Origin: Nesterenkonia cremea | GTDB taxonomy: Bacteria > Actinomycetota > Actinomycetes > Actinomycetales > Micrococcaceae | Assembly: GCF_014642675.1 (NCBI RefSeq) | Contig: NZ_BMIS01000002.1 | Location: 248,001 to 312,000, forward strand | Direction of reading: 5' to 3' | Length of the DNA: 64,000 nt | In this document: positions 31,405 to 39,768 of the stretch, piece after piece | How the letters are laid out: each line of letters begins with the position of its first letter | Position numbering within the stretch: the first letter of the stretch is position 1 | Made by a program: the position numbers and the translations under genes | The notes under the pieces: generated by a model | Told to the model about the DNA's origin: nothing | The model's input: the letters and a program-made list of their open reading frames with translations, nothing else | The model's database searches: none

Positions 31405-32301
31405 ATGGACGCTCTTCTCGACTTCAGCCTGAACGGCCTCGGCCTCGGGGCTCTGCTCCTGGTGCTGCTGGCCGGAATCTGGGCCGGCGCCATCAACACA
31501 GTGGTGGGCTCCGGCACGCTGGTGACCTTCCCCGTGCTGGTGGCCATGGGCGTGCCTCCGGTCTCGGCCACCGTCTCCAACGCCATGGGCCTGATCGCCG
31601 GAAACTTCACCGGCGCCTGGGGATACAGGCGTGAGATCCGGCAGGTCAAGGGGATCCTGGCCAAGCTCATCCCGGCCTCATTGCTGGGCGGCGTCATCGG
31701 TGCCACGCTGCTGATCACCCTGCCGGAGGAGGTGTTCGGGCGGGTGGCCCCGGTGCTGATCGTCATCTCGCTGGGCTTCGTGATCTTCCAGCCGCGGCTC
31801 TCCCGCTGGGTGAAGGCCCGTGCGGTCCGCCGCGAGCGGCCTATGGACGCGGAGGAGGGCGAAGAGCGGGACATCCCCGAGGAGAAGAAGTCCCCCTCGA
31901 TGCCGGCAGTGGGTCTGATGCTCATCCTGCTGGTCTTTCTGGCCGGGATCTACGGCGGCTACTTCGTGGCCGCCCAAGGCATCCTGCTCATGGCCATCCT
32001 GGGCATCTTCCTGGCTGCGAACATCCAGCAGGCCAACGGAGTGAAGAACCTCCTGGTGGCTGTGGTGAACCTGACCGCAGCGATCAGCTACGTCATCGTG
32101 GACTTCCTGATCCGGGATCCCGACGACCGGGTCATCCTCTGGGGCGTGGTGCTGATCATCGCCATCGGCTCCACCCTGGGTGGGCTGATCGGCGCATGGA
32201 TCGGCCGGCGCATGTCCCCGGTGGTCCTGCGTGCGGTCATCGTGACCCTTGGTCTGGTGGCGCTGGCGGTCATGCTGAACAACCTCTTCGGCTGGGTCTG
32301 A
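31405..32301 (+). CDS. TauE/SafE-family membrane permease
   Basis: 298 aa with about eight hydrophobic segments and the two family repeats (AGAINTVVGSGTLVTFPVL near residue 27; AAQGILLMAILG near 192). A charged, Glu-rich cytoplasmic loop (about residues 143-165) divides the halves. Family members export sulfite, sulfoacetate or other small organic anions; the ligand here is unknown. Four bp after the ABC ATPase, so co-transcribed. Confidence 0.88.
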   Translation: MDALLDFSLNGLGLGALLLVLLAGIWAGAINTVVGSGTLVTFPVLVAMGVPPVSATVSNAMGLIAGNFTGAWGYRREIRQVKGILAKLIPASLLGGVIGATLLITLPEEVFGRVAPVLIVISLGFVIFQPRLSRWVKARAVRRERPMDAEEGEERDIPEEKKSPSMPAVGLMLILLVFLAGIYGGYFVAAQGILLMAILGIFLAANIQQANGVKNLLVAVVNLTAAISYVIVDFLIRDPDDRVILWGVVLIIAIGSTLGGLIGAWIGRRMSPVVLRAVIVTLGLVALAVMLNNLFGWV

Positions 32302-32303
32302 GT

Positions 32304-32321
32304 GGTCTGATACAGTAGACC
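32304..32321. promoter_or_regulatory. Inverted repeat around a -10-like box upstream of rpmE2
   Basis: GGTCT-N8-AGACC encloses TACAGT (32311-32316), which is a likely -10 for rpmE2. It could be an operator. It does not resemble the actinobacterial Zur box I know. Confidence 0.3.
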
Positions 32322-32426
32322 GCTGGCACTTCTGTGCCTGAATTCCATCTCCTACAGCTTCTGGCGGCTTCGCCTCAGACCGAGTCTGCTCAGCGAAGAC
32401 CAGCGGCACAAGAAAAGGACACCATC

Positions 32427-32682
<256 letters not shown>

Positions 32683-32684
<2 letters not shown>

Positions 32685-32712
32685 TCTCGATTCGAGATCG
32701 AGGCTGTCCTCG
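32683..32712. other. Tandem inverted repeats between rpmE2 and tRNA-Leu
   Basis: GATCTCGA-T-TCGAGATC (32683-32699) begins inside the rpmE2 stop codon and overlaps CGAGG-CTGT-CCTCG (32699-32712 on the same strand). They could end or protect the rpmE2 message. A TAAGCT box at 32715-32720 then lies before the tRNA. Confidence 0.4.
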
Positions 32713-32766
32713 TGCTAAGCTCTCTTGGTCCCGCTGATCAGGAGAGACGCGGATGACAGCCCACCT

Positions 32767-32852
32767 GCGCGGGTGGCGGAATAGGTAGACGCGCTAGCTT
32801 GAGGTGCTAGTCCTCGCATAAGAGGGTAGGGGTTCAAGTCCCCTTCCGCGCA
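32767..32852 (+). tRNA. tRNA-Leu (anticodon GAG)
   Basis: 86 nt. The acceptor stem GCGCGGG pairs with TCCGCGC (one G-U) and the discriminator is A. Anticodon stem CTAGC/GCTAG closes the loop TTGAGGT, giving anticodon GAG (codons CUC/CUU). A long variable arm typical of leucine tRNA and a T-loop GGTTCAAGTCC are present. CCA is not encoded in full (CA follows the discriminator). Confidence 0.97.
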
Positions 32853-32858
32853 CAGATC

Positions 32859-32893
32859 AGAGGCCCGGAACCGTACGGTTCCGGGCCTCTTTC
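32859..32893 (+). terminator. Rho-independent terminator after tRNA-Leu
   Basis: A perfect 32-nt palindrome (32859-32890, centre at TA 32874-32875) is followed by TTT. It is the strongest terminator-like structure in the window, and lies between the tRNA and the dipeptidase promoter. Confidence 0.85.
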
Positions 32894-32924
32894 GCCTCTG
32901 CCCGCCCCAGGGCCGGCTCCTCGA

Positions 32925-32930
32925 TAGGGT
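32925..32930 (+). promoter_or_regulatory. -10 box of a probable leaderless promoter for the M20 dipeptidase
   Basis: TAGGGT, then GGAGCC, then the ATG at 32937. The GGAG is too close to the start for a good ribosome site, which favours a leaderless message. Confidence 0.45.
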
Positions 32931-32936
32931 GGAGCC

Positions 32937-34274
32937 ATGACCACATCTGATCTGAACCTCGCTGAGCAGGCGGCGGCCGACGTCGTCGATTTCTGCCGAG
33001 ACCTCATCCGGTTCGACACCCAGAACTGGGGCAACGGGAAATCCAGCGGTGAGCGCGACGCCGCCGAGTACTGTGCTGAGATCCTCCGCCAGGCTGGGCT
33101 GGAGCCGCAGCTCTACGAATCCGCCCCGGGGCGCACCTCGGTGATCGCCCGCTGGAAGGGCGTCGGCCCTCAGGGGAGTGCCCCCGACCGCGGAGCACTG
33201 GTGGTCCACGGCCATCTGGACGTGGTGCCCGCCCAGGCCGAGGATTGGCAGGTGGATCCCTTCGCCGCCGAGCTGCGCGACGGCCTCATCTGGGGCCGCG
33301 GAGCCGTGGACATGAAAGATATGGACGCCATGATCCTCGCGGCCGTCCTGCAGCTGACCCGTGAGGGCTTCCAGCCGGAGCGGGACATCATCCTGGCCTT
33401 CTTCGCCGATGAGGAGGACAACGGCACCTACGGCGCCGGCTGGATGGTCCGTGAGCACCCCGAGGTCTTCGAGGGCGCCACTGAGGCGATCAGCGAGGTG
33501 GGCGGCTTCTCTGCCGACATCGCCGGGCAACGGGCCTATCTGATCCAGACCGGCGAGAAGGGCATCCACTGGACCAAGATGATCGCCGAGGGCACGGCAG
33601 GGCATGGATCCGCGGTCCAGAGCGACAACCCTGTGGTGACCCTGGGCAACGCAGTGGCCAAGATCGGCGAATACGAATGGCCCATCGAGTACACCAAGAC
33701 CACCCGCGCCCTGATGGAGCAGCTCTCCGAACTCACCGGCATCCCCTTCGACGAGGAGGATCCCTCCGCGCTGCTGGAGGCCACCGGATCCACCTCGAAG
33801 TTCATCGCCGCCACGCTGCAGAACACCTCCAACCCCACGGCTCTGGATGCCGGCTATAAGCACAATGTGGTGCCCGGCTCCGCCGAGGCCCTGGTGGATG
33901 CCCGCACGCTGCCCGAGCAGGACGAGAGGGTTGCCGCCAAGCTCGCCGAGCTGGCTGGGGAGAAGGTCCGCTTCGAGCTGATGAATGGCGGCCCGTCCCT
34001 GGAGGTGCCGTTCTCCGGCGCCCTGGTGGAGCAGATGGTCGCCTCGCTGCGTGCTGAGGACCCCGACGCCGTGGTGCTTCCGTACATGCTCGGCGGCGGC
34101 ACCGACAATAAGCACCTGGCCTCGCTGGGGATCGCGGGCTACGGCTTCGCCCCGCTGCGGCTGCCCGCCGATCTGGACTTCACCGGGATGTTCCACGGCG
34201 TGGACGAGCGGGTGCCGGTGGACGCACTGACCTTCGGCGTCACCGTGCTGCACCGCTTCCTTTCGGCGCAGTGA
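32937..34274 (+). CDS. M20/M25/M40-family metallopeptidase (dipeptidase-like)
   Basis: 445 aa. Zinc ligands are seen in GHLDVVP (His, near residue 86) and RGAVDMKD (Asp near 120). The catalytic FADEEDNG Glu pair is near 157, and a C-terminal His is in GVDERVP context. A dimerisation domain insertion lies between about residues 195 and 320. It is a cytosolic hydrolase of dipeptides or N-acyl amino acids; exact substrate unknown. Monocistronic by position: terminator and own -10 upstream, convergent gene downstream. Confidence 0.88.
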   Translation: MTTSDLNLAEQAAADVVDFCRDLIRFDTQNWGNGKSSGERDAAEYCAEILRQAGLEPQLYESAPGRTSVIARWKGVGPQGSAPDRGALVVHGHLDVVPAQAEDWQVDPFAAELRDGLIWGRGAVDMKDMDAMILAAVLQLTREGFQPERDIILAFFADEEDNGTYGAGWMVREHPEVFEGATEAISEVGGFSADIAGQRAYLIQTGEKGIHWTKMIAEGTAGHGSAVQSDNPVVTLGNAVAKIGEYEWPIEYTKTTRALMEQLSELTGIPFDEEDPSALLEATGSTSKFIAATLQNTSNPTALDAGYKHNVVPGSAEALVDARTLPEQDERVAAKLAELAGEKVRFELMNGGPSLEVPFSGALVEQMVASLRAEDPDAVVLPYMLGGGTDNKHLASLGIAGYGFAPLRLPADLDFTGMFHGVDERVPVDALTFGVTVLHRFLSAQ

Positions 34275-34312
34275 TCTCGCCGCGCTGGTCAACAGGTGCG
34301 GTGCATGCTGTC

Positions 34313-34564
34313 CTACAGCGTGCGCCGCACCTTCATGATCCGGCGTCGCAGCCAGTATTTGCGCACGCCTCCGCCGTAGATGCGGCTGCGGCGGAGCTCC
34401 CATTTGCCGTATTCGGCGTAGTCCACCAGCTGACGGCGGACCTCCTTGAGGGACTCATGTGGCTGGCAGGTGACCACCATGTACTCCCAGTTGGGCCCTG
34501 TGCGGTCGTCGGTGGTGTAGCGGTCCGAGACTGCATGGGGCAGAGGAGGGAACTGCTGGGGCAT
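34313..34564 (-). CDS. DUF5703 family protein
   Basis: 83 aa, function unknown. Seen: WEYMVVTCQPHESLKEVRRQLVDYAEYGKWEL followed in part by a basic tail ending WLRRRIMKVRRTL. The EYG-WEL core and RR-rich C-terminus match the small DUF5703 proteins found across actinobacteria. ATG at 34564 has GGAAGGA about 12 nt upstream. It ends 38 bp from the convergent dipeptidase gene. Confidence 0.72.
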   Translation of the reverse strand: MPQQFPPLPHAVSDRYTTDDRTGPNWEYMVVTCQPHESLKEVRRQLVDYAEYGKWELRRSRIYGGGVRKYWLRRRIMKVRRTL

Positions 34565-34685
34565 CAGCGTGTCGTCCTTCCGGGCCGGAGCTTAGGGAGC
34601 GGCAGGCGGTCGCCTGATCGCTTAGTCGGCCACCCTAGCGCCGCAGGGTATTTTCTCCAAGGCCTTACCGCAGCGGTTCCGCGTT

Positions 34686-34691
34686 GATACT
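34686..34691 (+). promoter_or_regulatory. -10 box of a probable leaderless promoter for the acidic small protein
   Basis: GATACT lies 8 nt before the ATG at 34700, with no ribosome site between. Confidence 0.4.
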
Positions 34692-34699
34692 GTGAGCCT

Positions 34700-35005
34700 A
34701 TGAATATGGACCCTCGCGTCGCGCTCAACGCGCTGACCACCGCGCTCGAAGAGCACCTCTCTGCCTCTGTGAATCGGCGCGGCGAGGAGGACCCCGCCGT
34801 GGAGTCCGCCTTCTACAGCGTGGCCGACGCCTTCGAGGCCTATGAGGATGCCCTGTTCGCCGCCACCGGCGAGGTCACTCCGCTGGACCTCTATGACGAG
34901 GAGGGCGACGCCGACGACCTCCTCGACGATGAGGAGGAGGACGAGGTCCTGCCCGATGAGGAGGAGGACCTCCTCGATGAGGAGGACGAGGACGAGCAGC
35001 AGTGA
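34700..35005 (+). CDS. Small acidic protein of unknown function
   Basis: 101 aa. The N-terminal 65 residues look helical (ALNALTTALEEHL, AFYSVADAFEAYEDALF); the last 35 are almost only Asp, Glu and Leu, encoded by near-repeats of GATGAGGAGGAGGAC. Similar proteins beside uppP/mshC occur in related Micrococcaceae, sometimes labelled primosomal without evidence. Leaderless start likely. uppP begins 53 bp downstream with its own -10 box. Confidence 0.7.
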   Translation: MNMDPRVALNALTTALEEHLSASVNRRGEEDPAVESAFYSVADAFEAYEDALFAATGEVTPLDLYDEEGDADDLLDDEEEDEVLPDEEEDLLDEEDEDEQQ

Positions 35006-35045
35006 ACACCTTCCTGAGGTGACGGCCCTCCCCAGCTTCATGCTC

Positions 35046-35051
35046 TAAGCT
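35046..35051 (+). promoter_or_regulatory. -10 box of a probable leaderless promoter for uppP
   Basis: TAAGCT stands 7 nt before the GTG at 35059; no ribosome site is present. Confidence 0.5.
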
Positions 35052-35058
35052 CACAGAC

Positions 35059-35886
35059 GTGCAGTGGATCGAAGCAATCATCCTGGGGCTGGTCCAGGGC
35101 CTCACCGAGTTCCTCCCCGTCTCCTCCTCGGCGCATCTGCGCATCGTGGGCGAATTCCTGCCCGGAGCGGCAGACCCCGGGGCGGCGTTCACCGCCATCA
35201 CCCAGCTGGGCACCGAGGCGGCGGTGCTGGTCTTCTTCTGGAAGGACATCATCCGGATCCTGAAGGCCTGGTTCGCCGCGGTCACGGGGCGCCTCTCACA
35301 TTCGGACCCGGATGTCCGCATGGGCTGGCTGATCATCATCGGCACGTTGCCCATCGTGGTGCTGGGCCTGCTCTTCGAGGACATGATCGACACGGTCTTT
35401 CGGACCCTCTGGCTGACCGCCACCATGCTCGTGGTCTTTGCCGTGCTGCTGGCCTTCGCCGATGCCTACGGCAGACAGCGCAAGCCGCTGGATCAGCTGA
35501 GCGTCCGCGACGGCATCCTATTCGGCTTCGCGCAGGCCTTGGCGCTGATCCCCGGCGTCTCCCGCTCCGGCGGAACCATCACCGCCGGGCTGCTGATGGG
35601 CTACACCCGTGAGGCCGCCGCGCGGTACTCCTTCCTGCTGGCCGTCCCGGCGGTGTTCGGATCCGGCTTCTATAAGCTCATCGGCTCCTTCGGCGAGCAG
35701 TCCGGGCCCTATACGCTGGGCCAGACCTTCGTGGCCACGGTGGTGGGCTTCGCGGTGGCCTACTTCATCATCGGCTGGTTCCTGAAGTATGTCTCCACCA
35801 ACAGCTACACGCTGTTCGTGAACTATCGGATCATCCTGGGACTCTTCGTCTACATCATGCTCGGAGCGGGAATCATCAGCGCCTGA
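35059..35886 (+). CDS. uppP: Undecaprenyl-diphosphatase
   Basis: 275 aa integral membrane enzyme. Seen: [18 protein letters not shown] near residue 9 (part of the active site), GVSRSGGT near 168 with the catalytic Arg/Ser, and about eight membrane spans. It regenerates undecaprenyl phosphate, the lipid carrier for wall synthesis, and gives some bacitracin resistance. GTG start, probably leaderless. mshC follows after 49 bp, the usual actinobacterial neighbour. Confidence 0.97.
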   Translation: MQWIEAIILGLVQGLTEFLPVSSSAHLRIVGEFLPGAADPGAAFTAITQLGTEAAVLVFFWKDIIRILKAWFAAVTGRLSHSDPDVRMGWLIIIGTLPIVVLGLLFEDMIDTVFRTLWLTATMLVVFAVLLAFADAYGRQRKPLDQLSVRDGILFGFAQALALIPGVSRSGGTITAGLLMGYTREAAARYSFLLAVPAVFGSGFYKLIGSFGEQSGPYTLGQTFVATVVGFAVAYFIIGWFLKYVSTNSYTLFVNYRIILGLFVYIMLGAGIISA

Positions 35887-35935
35887 GCGCTGTTGGCGAG
35901 TGGATGGTGTCTACCCAGGCGAAAGGACCGACTGC

Positions 35936-37213
35936 GTGAAATCGTGGACCTCCCCGGACGTTCCCGTCCTCCCGGCTCTGCCCCAATCCCTCCAGCTCCA
36001 TGACACATCTCGGGGCCAGCTGGTCGAGGTCACTGCGCGCGAGGGCCTGGGATCCCTCTACGTCTGCGGGATCACCCCGTATGACGCCACCCATCTCGGG
36101 CACGCCAACACCTACGTGCAGTTCGATCTGCTGGTGCGCTACTGGCGGGCCAGCGGGCTGGACGTGAACTACGTGCAGAACGTCACCGACATCGACGACC
36201 CGCTGCTCGAGCGCGCCGAGGCCACCGGAGTGGACTGGCGCGACCTCGCCGTGGAGCAGACCGACCTGTTCCGCCATGATATGCACGCCCTGGAGGTCAT
36301 CGCCCCCAGCTCCTATCTGGGTGCGGTGGAGTTCATCCCCTCTGTGGTCGAGGACGTGGAGCGGCTGGTGGAGCTGGGCATCGGCTACCGCGTGCCGACC
36401 CCCGACGCCGTCGACGGCGAGGACACCTACTTCGACATCGCCGCCGCCGAGGCCCGGACCGACTGGCGCCTGGGCAGCATCGGCAACTACGACCGCGCCA
36501 CGATGGAGGAGCTCTTCCCCGAGCGCGGGGGCGACCCGGCACGTGAGGGCAAGCGCGATCCGCTGGACCCGCTGCTCTGGCGCGCACGCCGTGAGTCAGA
36601 ACCTTTCTGGGACGGGCGCAGCCTCGGCGACGGGCGCCCCGGCTGGCACATCGAGTGTTCGGTGATCGCCCGCCGTCACCTGCCCGCACCGTTCACCGTC
36701 CAGGGCGGCGGCTCGGATCTGCGCTTCCCGCACCACGAGTTCAGCGCGGCCCATGCCACTGCCGCCGATGGCACCGCTCTGGCCGAGACCTTCCTGCACA
36801 GCGGGATGGTCGGCCTCGAGGGCGAGAAGATGTCCAAGTCCAAGGGCAATCTGGTCCTGGTCTCGAATCTGCGCGCCGCCGGCACCGACCCGCAGGTCAT
36901 CCGCACGCTGCTGCTCTCGCACCACTATGCCGAGGACTGGAGCTACACCGACGCCGAGCTGGCCGCCTCCGCCGAGCGGCTCAACCGGTGGAAGCAGGCC
37001 TGGGCTGCGGCCCCGGAACAGGGCACCGAGGCTGAGGGTCAGGCAGAGGATATGCAGTATGCGCTGCACTCGGCGCTCTCGCTGAACCTCAACGTGCCTG
37101 CAGCACTGGACCAGCTGGATATGTGGGCCGCCGGGCATCTGGCCGCCGGCACCGGCCGGCGTCGGGTGCAGCAGGTGGTCCAGGCCATGCTGGGCCTGGA
37201 CCTCTCCCGCTGA
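35936..37213 (+). CDS. mshC: Cysteine:1-D-myo-inosityl-2-amino-2-deoxy-alpha-D-glucopyranoside ligase (mycothiol synthesis)
   Basis: 425 aa, related to cysteinyl-tRNA synthetase but shorter. Seen: YVCGITPYDATHLGHANTY with the zinc Cys and HIGH-type HLGH near residue 52, the zinc-binding WHIECS near 235, and KMSKSKG near 300. It joins cysteine to GlcN-Ins in mycothiol synthesis, the main low-mass thiol of actinobacteria. GTG at 35936 has GAAAGGA 8 nt upstream. MshC rather than CysS is favoured by the uppP neighbour and the lack of an anticodon-binding tail. Confidence 0.94.
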   Translation: MKSWTSPDVPVLPALPQSLQLHDTSRGQLVEVTAREGLGSLYVCGITPYDATHLGHANTYVQFDLLVRYWRASGLDVNYVQNVTDIDDPLLERAEATGVDWRDLAVEQTDLFRHDMHALEVIAPSSYLGAVEFIPSVVEDVERLVELGIGYRVPTPDAVDGEDTYFDIAAAEARTDWRLGSIGNYDRATMEELFPERGGDPAREGKRDPLDPLLWRARRESEPFWDGRSLGDGRPGWHIECSVIARRHLPAPFTVQGGGSDLRFPHHEFSAAHATAADGTALAETFLHSGMVGLEGEKMSKSKGNLVLVSNLRAAGTDPQVIRTLLLSHHYAEDWSYTDAELAASAERLNRWKQAWAAAPEQGTEAEGQAEDMQYALHSALSLNLNVPAALDQLDMWAAGHLAAGTGRRRVQQVVQAMLGLDLSR

Positions 37214-37220
37214 GCCGTCT

Positions 37221-38207
37221 CTAGGGCTCGGGCGGCTTGCGCCGGCGCAGGTAGCGTTCGAACTCCTGGGCGATGGCCTCGCCGCTGGCCTCGGGCAGGC
37301 TGGTGGTGTCCGTGGCCTCTTCGAGCCGCTTCACATAGTCGGCGATCTCATCGTCGTCCTGGGCCAGATCGTCCACACCGCGCTCCCAGGCCTCTGCGTC
37401 TTCGGCCACCTCATCGACGTCCAGGGTCAGGCCGAGCAGGTCTTCGAGCTGTCGCATCAGGGCCAGCTGCGCCTTCGGTGAGGGCGCCTGCCCCACATAG
37501 TGCGGCACGGCGGCCCACAGCGAGACCGCAGGGATGCCTGCGTGGAAGGCGGTGTGGGCGAGCACGCCCACGATGCCGGTGGGACCTTCGTAGGTGGGCT
37601 CGTCGATCTCCAGGATGTCCTGCAGATGCTCGTCCTCGCTGGAGAAGGAGGCTGGGATCGGGCGGCTGTGCGGCACATCTGCCAGCAGGGCGCCCACCAG
37701 GATCACTCCGGAGACATGCTGTTCGGCGGCGCGGGTGAGCAGGTCAGCGGTGAAGGCCTGCCAGCGGAAGCTGGGCTCCACGCCTTGGACCAGCAGCAGC
37801 TCGAATTCACCGGAGGGCGGGACCGCCCGGTAGAACTTGGTCGAGGGCCAGATCAGCTCCCGCTGGGAGCCGGTTCCGGTCTTGCGGATCTTGGGACGGG
37901 TGAACTGGTAGTCGTAGTAGTTCTCGTCCTCCAGCCGCTCCAGCAGCTCGGCGTCGAAGGTCTGGCTGAGTCCGCGCACCGCTGAGGTGGCGGCGCCGCC
38001 GGCGTCGTTCCACCCTTCGAAGGCGACCACCATGATGGTGGGCCGGCCGCCCGCGGAGGAGGGGGAGCGCCGAGGGCGCAGGGCCGGCATGGCCCCGGTG
38101 TCATCGCGGCCGATGTTGGTCCCTGCGGCACGCAGATAGGCGGCCAGTCGGGCGGCCCGGTCGATTCCGGAGGGCTGCTGGTCCTCGGGCTGATTCTCCT
38201 CACTCAC
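37221..38207 (-). CDS. PAC2-family protein
   Basis: 328 aa. Seen: MVVAFEGWNDAGGAATSAVRGL near residues 58-79 in part (VAFEGWNDAG) and GVLAHTAFHAGIPAVSLWAAVPHYV region near 220-245, both PAC2 hallmarks. The family is named for a eukaryotic proteasome assembly chaperone, but bacterial members are of unknown function. The C-terminus is Asp/Glu rich. GTG 38207 follows TAGTGT by 7 nt, so leaderless. It is convergent with mshC (7-bp gap) and divergent from the HAD gene. Confidence 0.86.
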   Translation of the reverse strand: MSEENQPEDQQPSGIDRAARLAAYLRAAGTNIGRDDTGAMPALRPRRSPSSAGGRPTIMVVAFEGWNDAGGAATSAVRGLSQTFDAELLERLEDENYYDYQFTRPKIRKTGTGSQRELIWPSTKFYRAVPPSGEFELLLVQGVEPSFRWQAFTADLLTRAAEQHVSGVILVGALLADVPHSRPIPASFSSEDEHLQDILEIDEPTYEGPTGIVGVLAHTAFHAGIPAVSLWAAVPHYVGQAPSPKAQLALMRQLEDLLGLTLDVDEVAEDAEAWERGVDDLAQDDDEIADYVKRLEEATDTTSLPEASGEAIAQEFERYLRRRKPPEP

Positions 38208-38214
38208 ATTTCTC

Positions 38215-38220
38215 ACACTA
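38215..38220 (-). promoter_or_regulatory. -10 box of a probable leaderless promoter for the PAC2 gene
   Basis: The minus strand reads TAGTGT, then GAGAAAT (7 nt), then the GTG at 38207. Confidence 0.5.
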
Positions 38221-38246
38221 GTCCGATGCCGTTGGCTTGAGAAGCG

Positions 38247-38252
38247 TACGAT
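38247..38252 (+). promoter_or_regulatory. -10 box of a probable leaderless promoter for the HAD gene
   Basis: TACGAT overlaps an in-frame ATG at 38251 and stands 7 nt before the ATG at 38260. This makes 38260 the better start. Confidence 0.45.
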
Positions 38253-38259
38253 GGTCTGC

Positions 38260-38997
38260 ATGTCATCCGCGCCCACCGCTCTGACCTCGACCTCCGCACC
38301 TGCGCTCCAGGCTGTCTTCTGGGATATGGATGGCACGCTGGTGGACACCGAGCCGTATTGGATCGCGGCCGAATATGAACTCGTCGAGTCCTACGGCGGC
38401 ACCTGGTCCGAGGAGCAGGCCCATCAGCTGGTGGGTCAGGCCCTGACCTACAGCGCCTCCGTGCTGCAGCAGGCCGGCGTGGAGATGGAGAGCCAGGAGA
38501 TCATCGACTGGCTGATCACCCGTGTGGCCGCGCGCGCCCGGGAGTCCATGCCGTGGCGCCCCGGCGCCCGCGAGCTGCTGGCCAGCCTGCATGAGGCCGG
38601 AGCGCGCAGCGCCCTGGTCACCATGAGCCACCGTCCGCTGGCCGAGGCCATCGTGGAGGCCCTGCCCGAGGGGCAGATGGAGTTCATCGTCTCCGGCGAT
38701 ATGGTCACCCGCGGCAAACCGGATCCGGAGGCCTACCACCTGGCCTTCGAGACCATGGGCGCCGATCATCAGCAGCGCAGCGGCGAGCAGCTGACCCGCT
38801 CCCGCTGCATCGCCATCGAGGACTCCGTGCCCGGCACAGCGGCCGCCGCAGCCTCCGGGATGGTGACCGTGGCCGTGCCGCACTTCACCGAGCTGCCCGA
38901 GTCGGACCAGTGGCATCTGCTGCCCACTCTGGCGGGGCTGGACGCCCGGCAGCTTGAGGAGCTGCTCGCCGATCCGGTTCCGGCGGCCCAGCGCTAG
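38260..38997 (+). CDS. HAD-superfamily hydrolase (phosphatase/phosphomutase-like)
   Basis: 245 aa. Motif I DMDGTLVD near residue 22 (nucleophile Asp), motif II TMS near 121, Lys in RGKPDPEAY near 148, and acidic motif IV AIEDSVPGTAAA near 180. A helical cap domain follows motif I, as in beta-phosphoglucomutase-like phosphatases. Substrate unknown. An upstream ATG at 38251 lies inside the likely -10 box, so 38260 was chosen. Only 3 bp separate it from the protease gene. Confidence 0.88.
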   Translation: MSSAPTALTSTSAPALQAVFWDMDGTLVDTEPYWIAAEYELVESYGGTWSEEQAHQLVGQALTYSASVLQQAGVEMESQEIIDWLITRVAARARESMPWRPGARELLASLHEAGARSALVTMSHRPLAEAIVEALPEGQMEFIVSGDMVTRGKPDPEAYHLAFETMGADHQQRSGEQLTRSRCIAIEDSVPGTAAAAASGMVTVAVPHFTELPESDQWHLLPTLAGLDARQLEELLADPVPAAQR

Positions 38998-39000
38998 CCC

Positions 39001-39741
39001 ATGGCGGCACGCAGAGGCTTCACACTGGTGCGGGTCGCCGGGATCCCGATCCGCTTCCAATACTCCTGGTTCCTGGTCACCGCAGTCATCGTGGTGATCT
39101 TCGGTCCCCAGGTCTCACGCATCTTCCCGGAGATCGGACTGGGCGCCTACGCCGTGGCGCTGGGCTATGCCCTGCTGCTCATGGTCTCCGTGCTGGCCCA
39201 TGAGCTCGCTCATGCGCTCAGCGCCAAAGTCTTCGGCTGGCCCTCCACCGAGATCGAGCTGAACCTCTGGGGCGGGCACACCCAGTTCATCGCTCATGAC
39301 GCCACCCCAGGGAAGTCACTGGCGGTCTCTCTGGCCGGGCCGGCGTCGAACCTGGTCATCGCCGGAGTGGGCTGGTACCTGATCCAGACGCTGGAGCCCA
39401 GCGGGGTGACGGGCCTGCTCGCTGATGTCACCGTGCTGGTGAACTTCCTGGTGGGGCTGTTCAACCTGCTGCCGGGCAATCCGCTGGACGGCGGCCGCCT
39501 GGTGGAGTCGGTGGTCTGGCAGATCACCGGGGACCAGGATCGCGGCATGCTGGCCGCCGGCTGGGCCGGCCGCCTCGTGGTGGGCCTCGTGGTGGGCTTC
39601 GTGATGTGGCAGGTGCTCGTCGCCGGGCCCAACACCAACATGGTGCTCGTGGTGGTGGCCACGATGATCTGCTTCTTCCTCTGGCAGGGCGCGGGGGAGA
39701 GTATCCGCATAGCGAGAGCGAGACTTCAGCGACAGCGCTGA
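39001..39741 (+). CDS. Site-2-type intramembrane metalloprotease (M50 family)
   Basis: 246 aa with about six membrane spans. Zinc site HELAHAL near residue 66 and the second metal motif NPLDGGR near 160. No CBS or PDZ domain is present, so it is the short S2P form. Such proteases cut membrane proteins within the bilayer, often anti-sigma factors; the target is not evident. Three bp after the HAD gene and 27 bp before trmI. Confidence 0.88.
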   Translation: MAARRGFTLVRVAGIPIRFQYSWFLVTAVIVVIFGPQVSRIFPEIGLGAYAVALGYALLLMVSVLAHELAHALSAKVFGWPSTEIELNLWGGHTQFIAHDATPGKSLAVSLAGPASNLVIAGVGWYLIQTLEPSGVTGLLADVTVLVNFLVGLFNLLPGNPLDGGRLVESVVWQITGDQDRGMLAAGWAGRLVVGLVVGFVMWQVLVAGPNTNMVLVVVATMICFFLWQGAGESIRIARARLQRQR

Positions 39742-39756
39742 GTCGGGCATCAGCGA

Positions 39757-39762
39757 TAGGCT
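39757..39762 (+). promoter_or_regulatory. -10 box of a probable leaderless promoter for trmI and the pupylation genes
   Basis: TAGGCT then 6 nt then the ATG at 39769. It would drive trmI-arc-dop-pup-pafA, which overlap or nearly touch. Confidence 0.5.
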
Positions 39763-39768
39763 GAGGGG

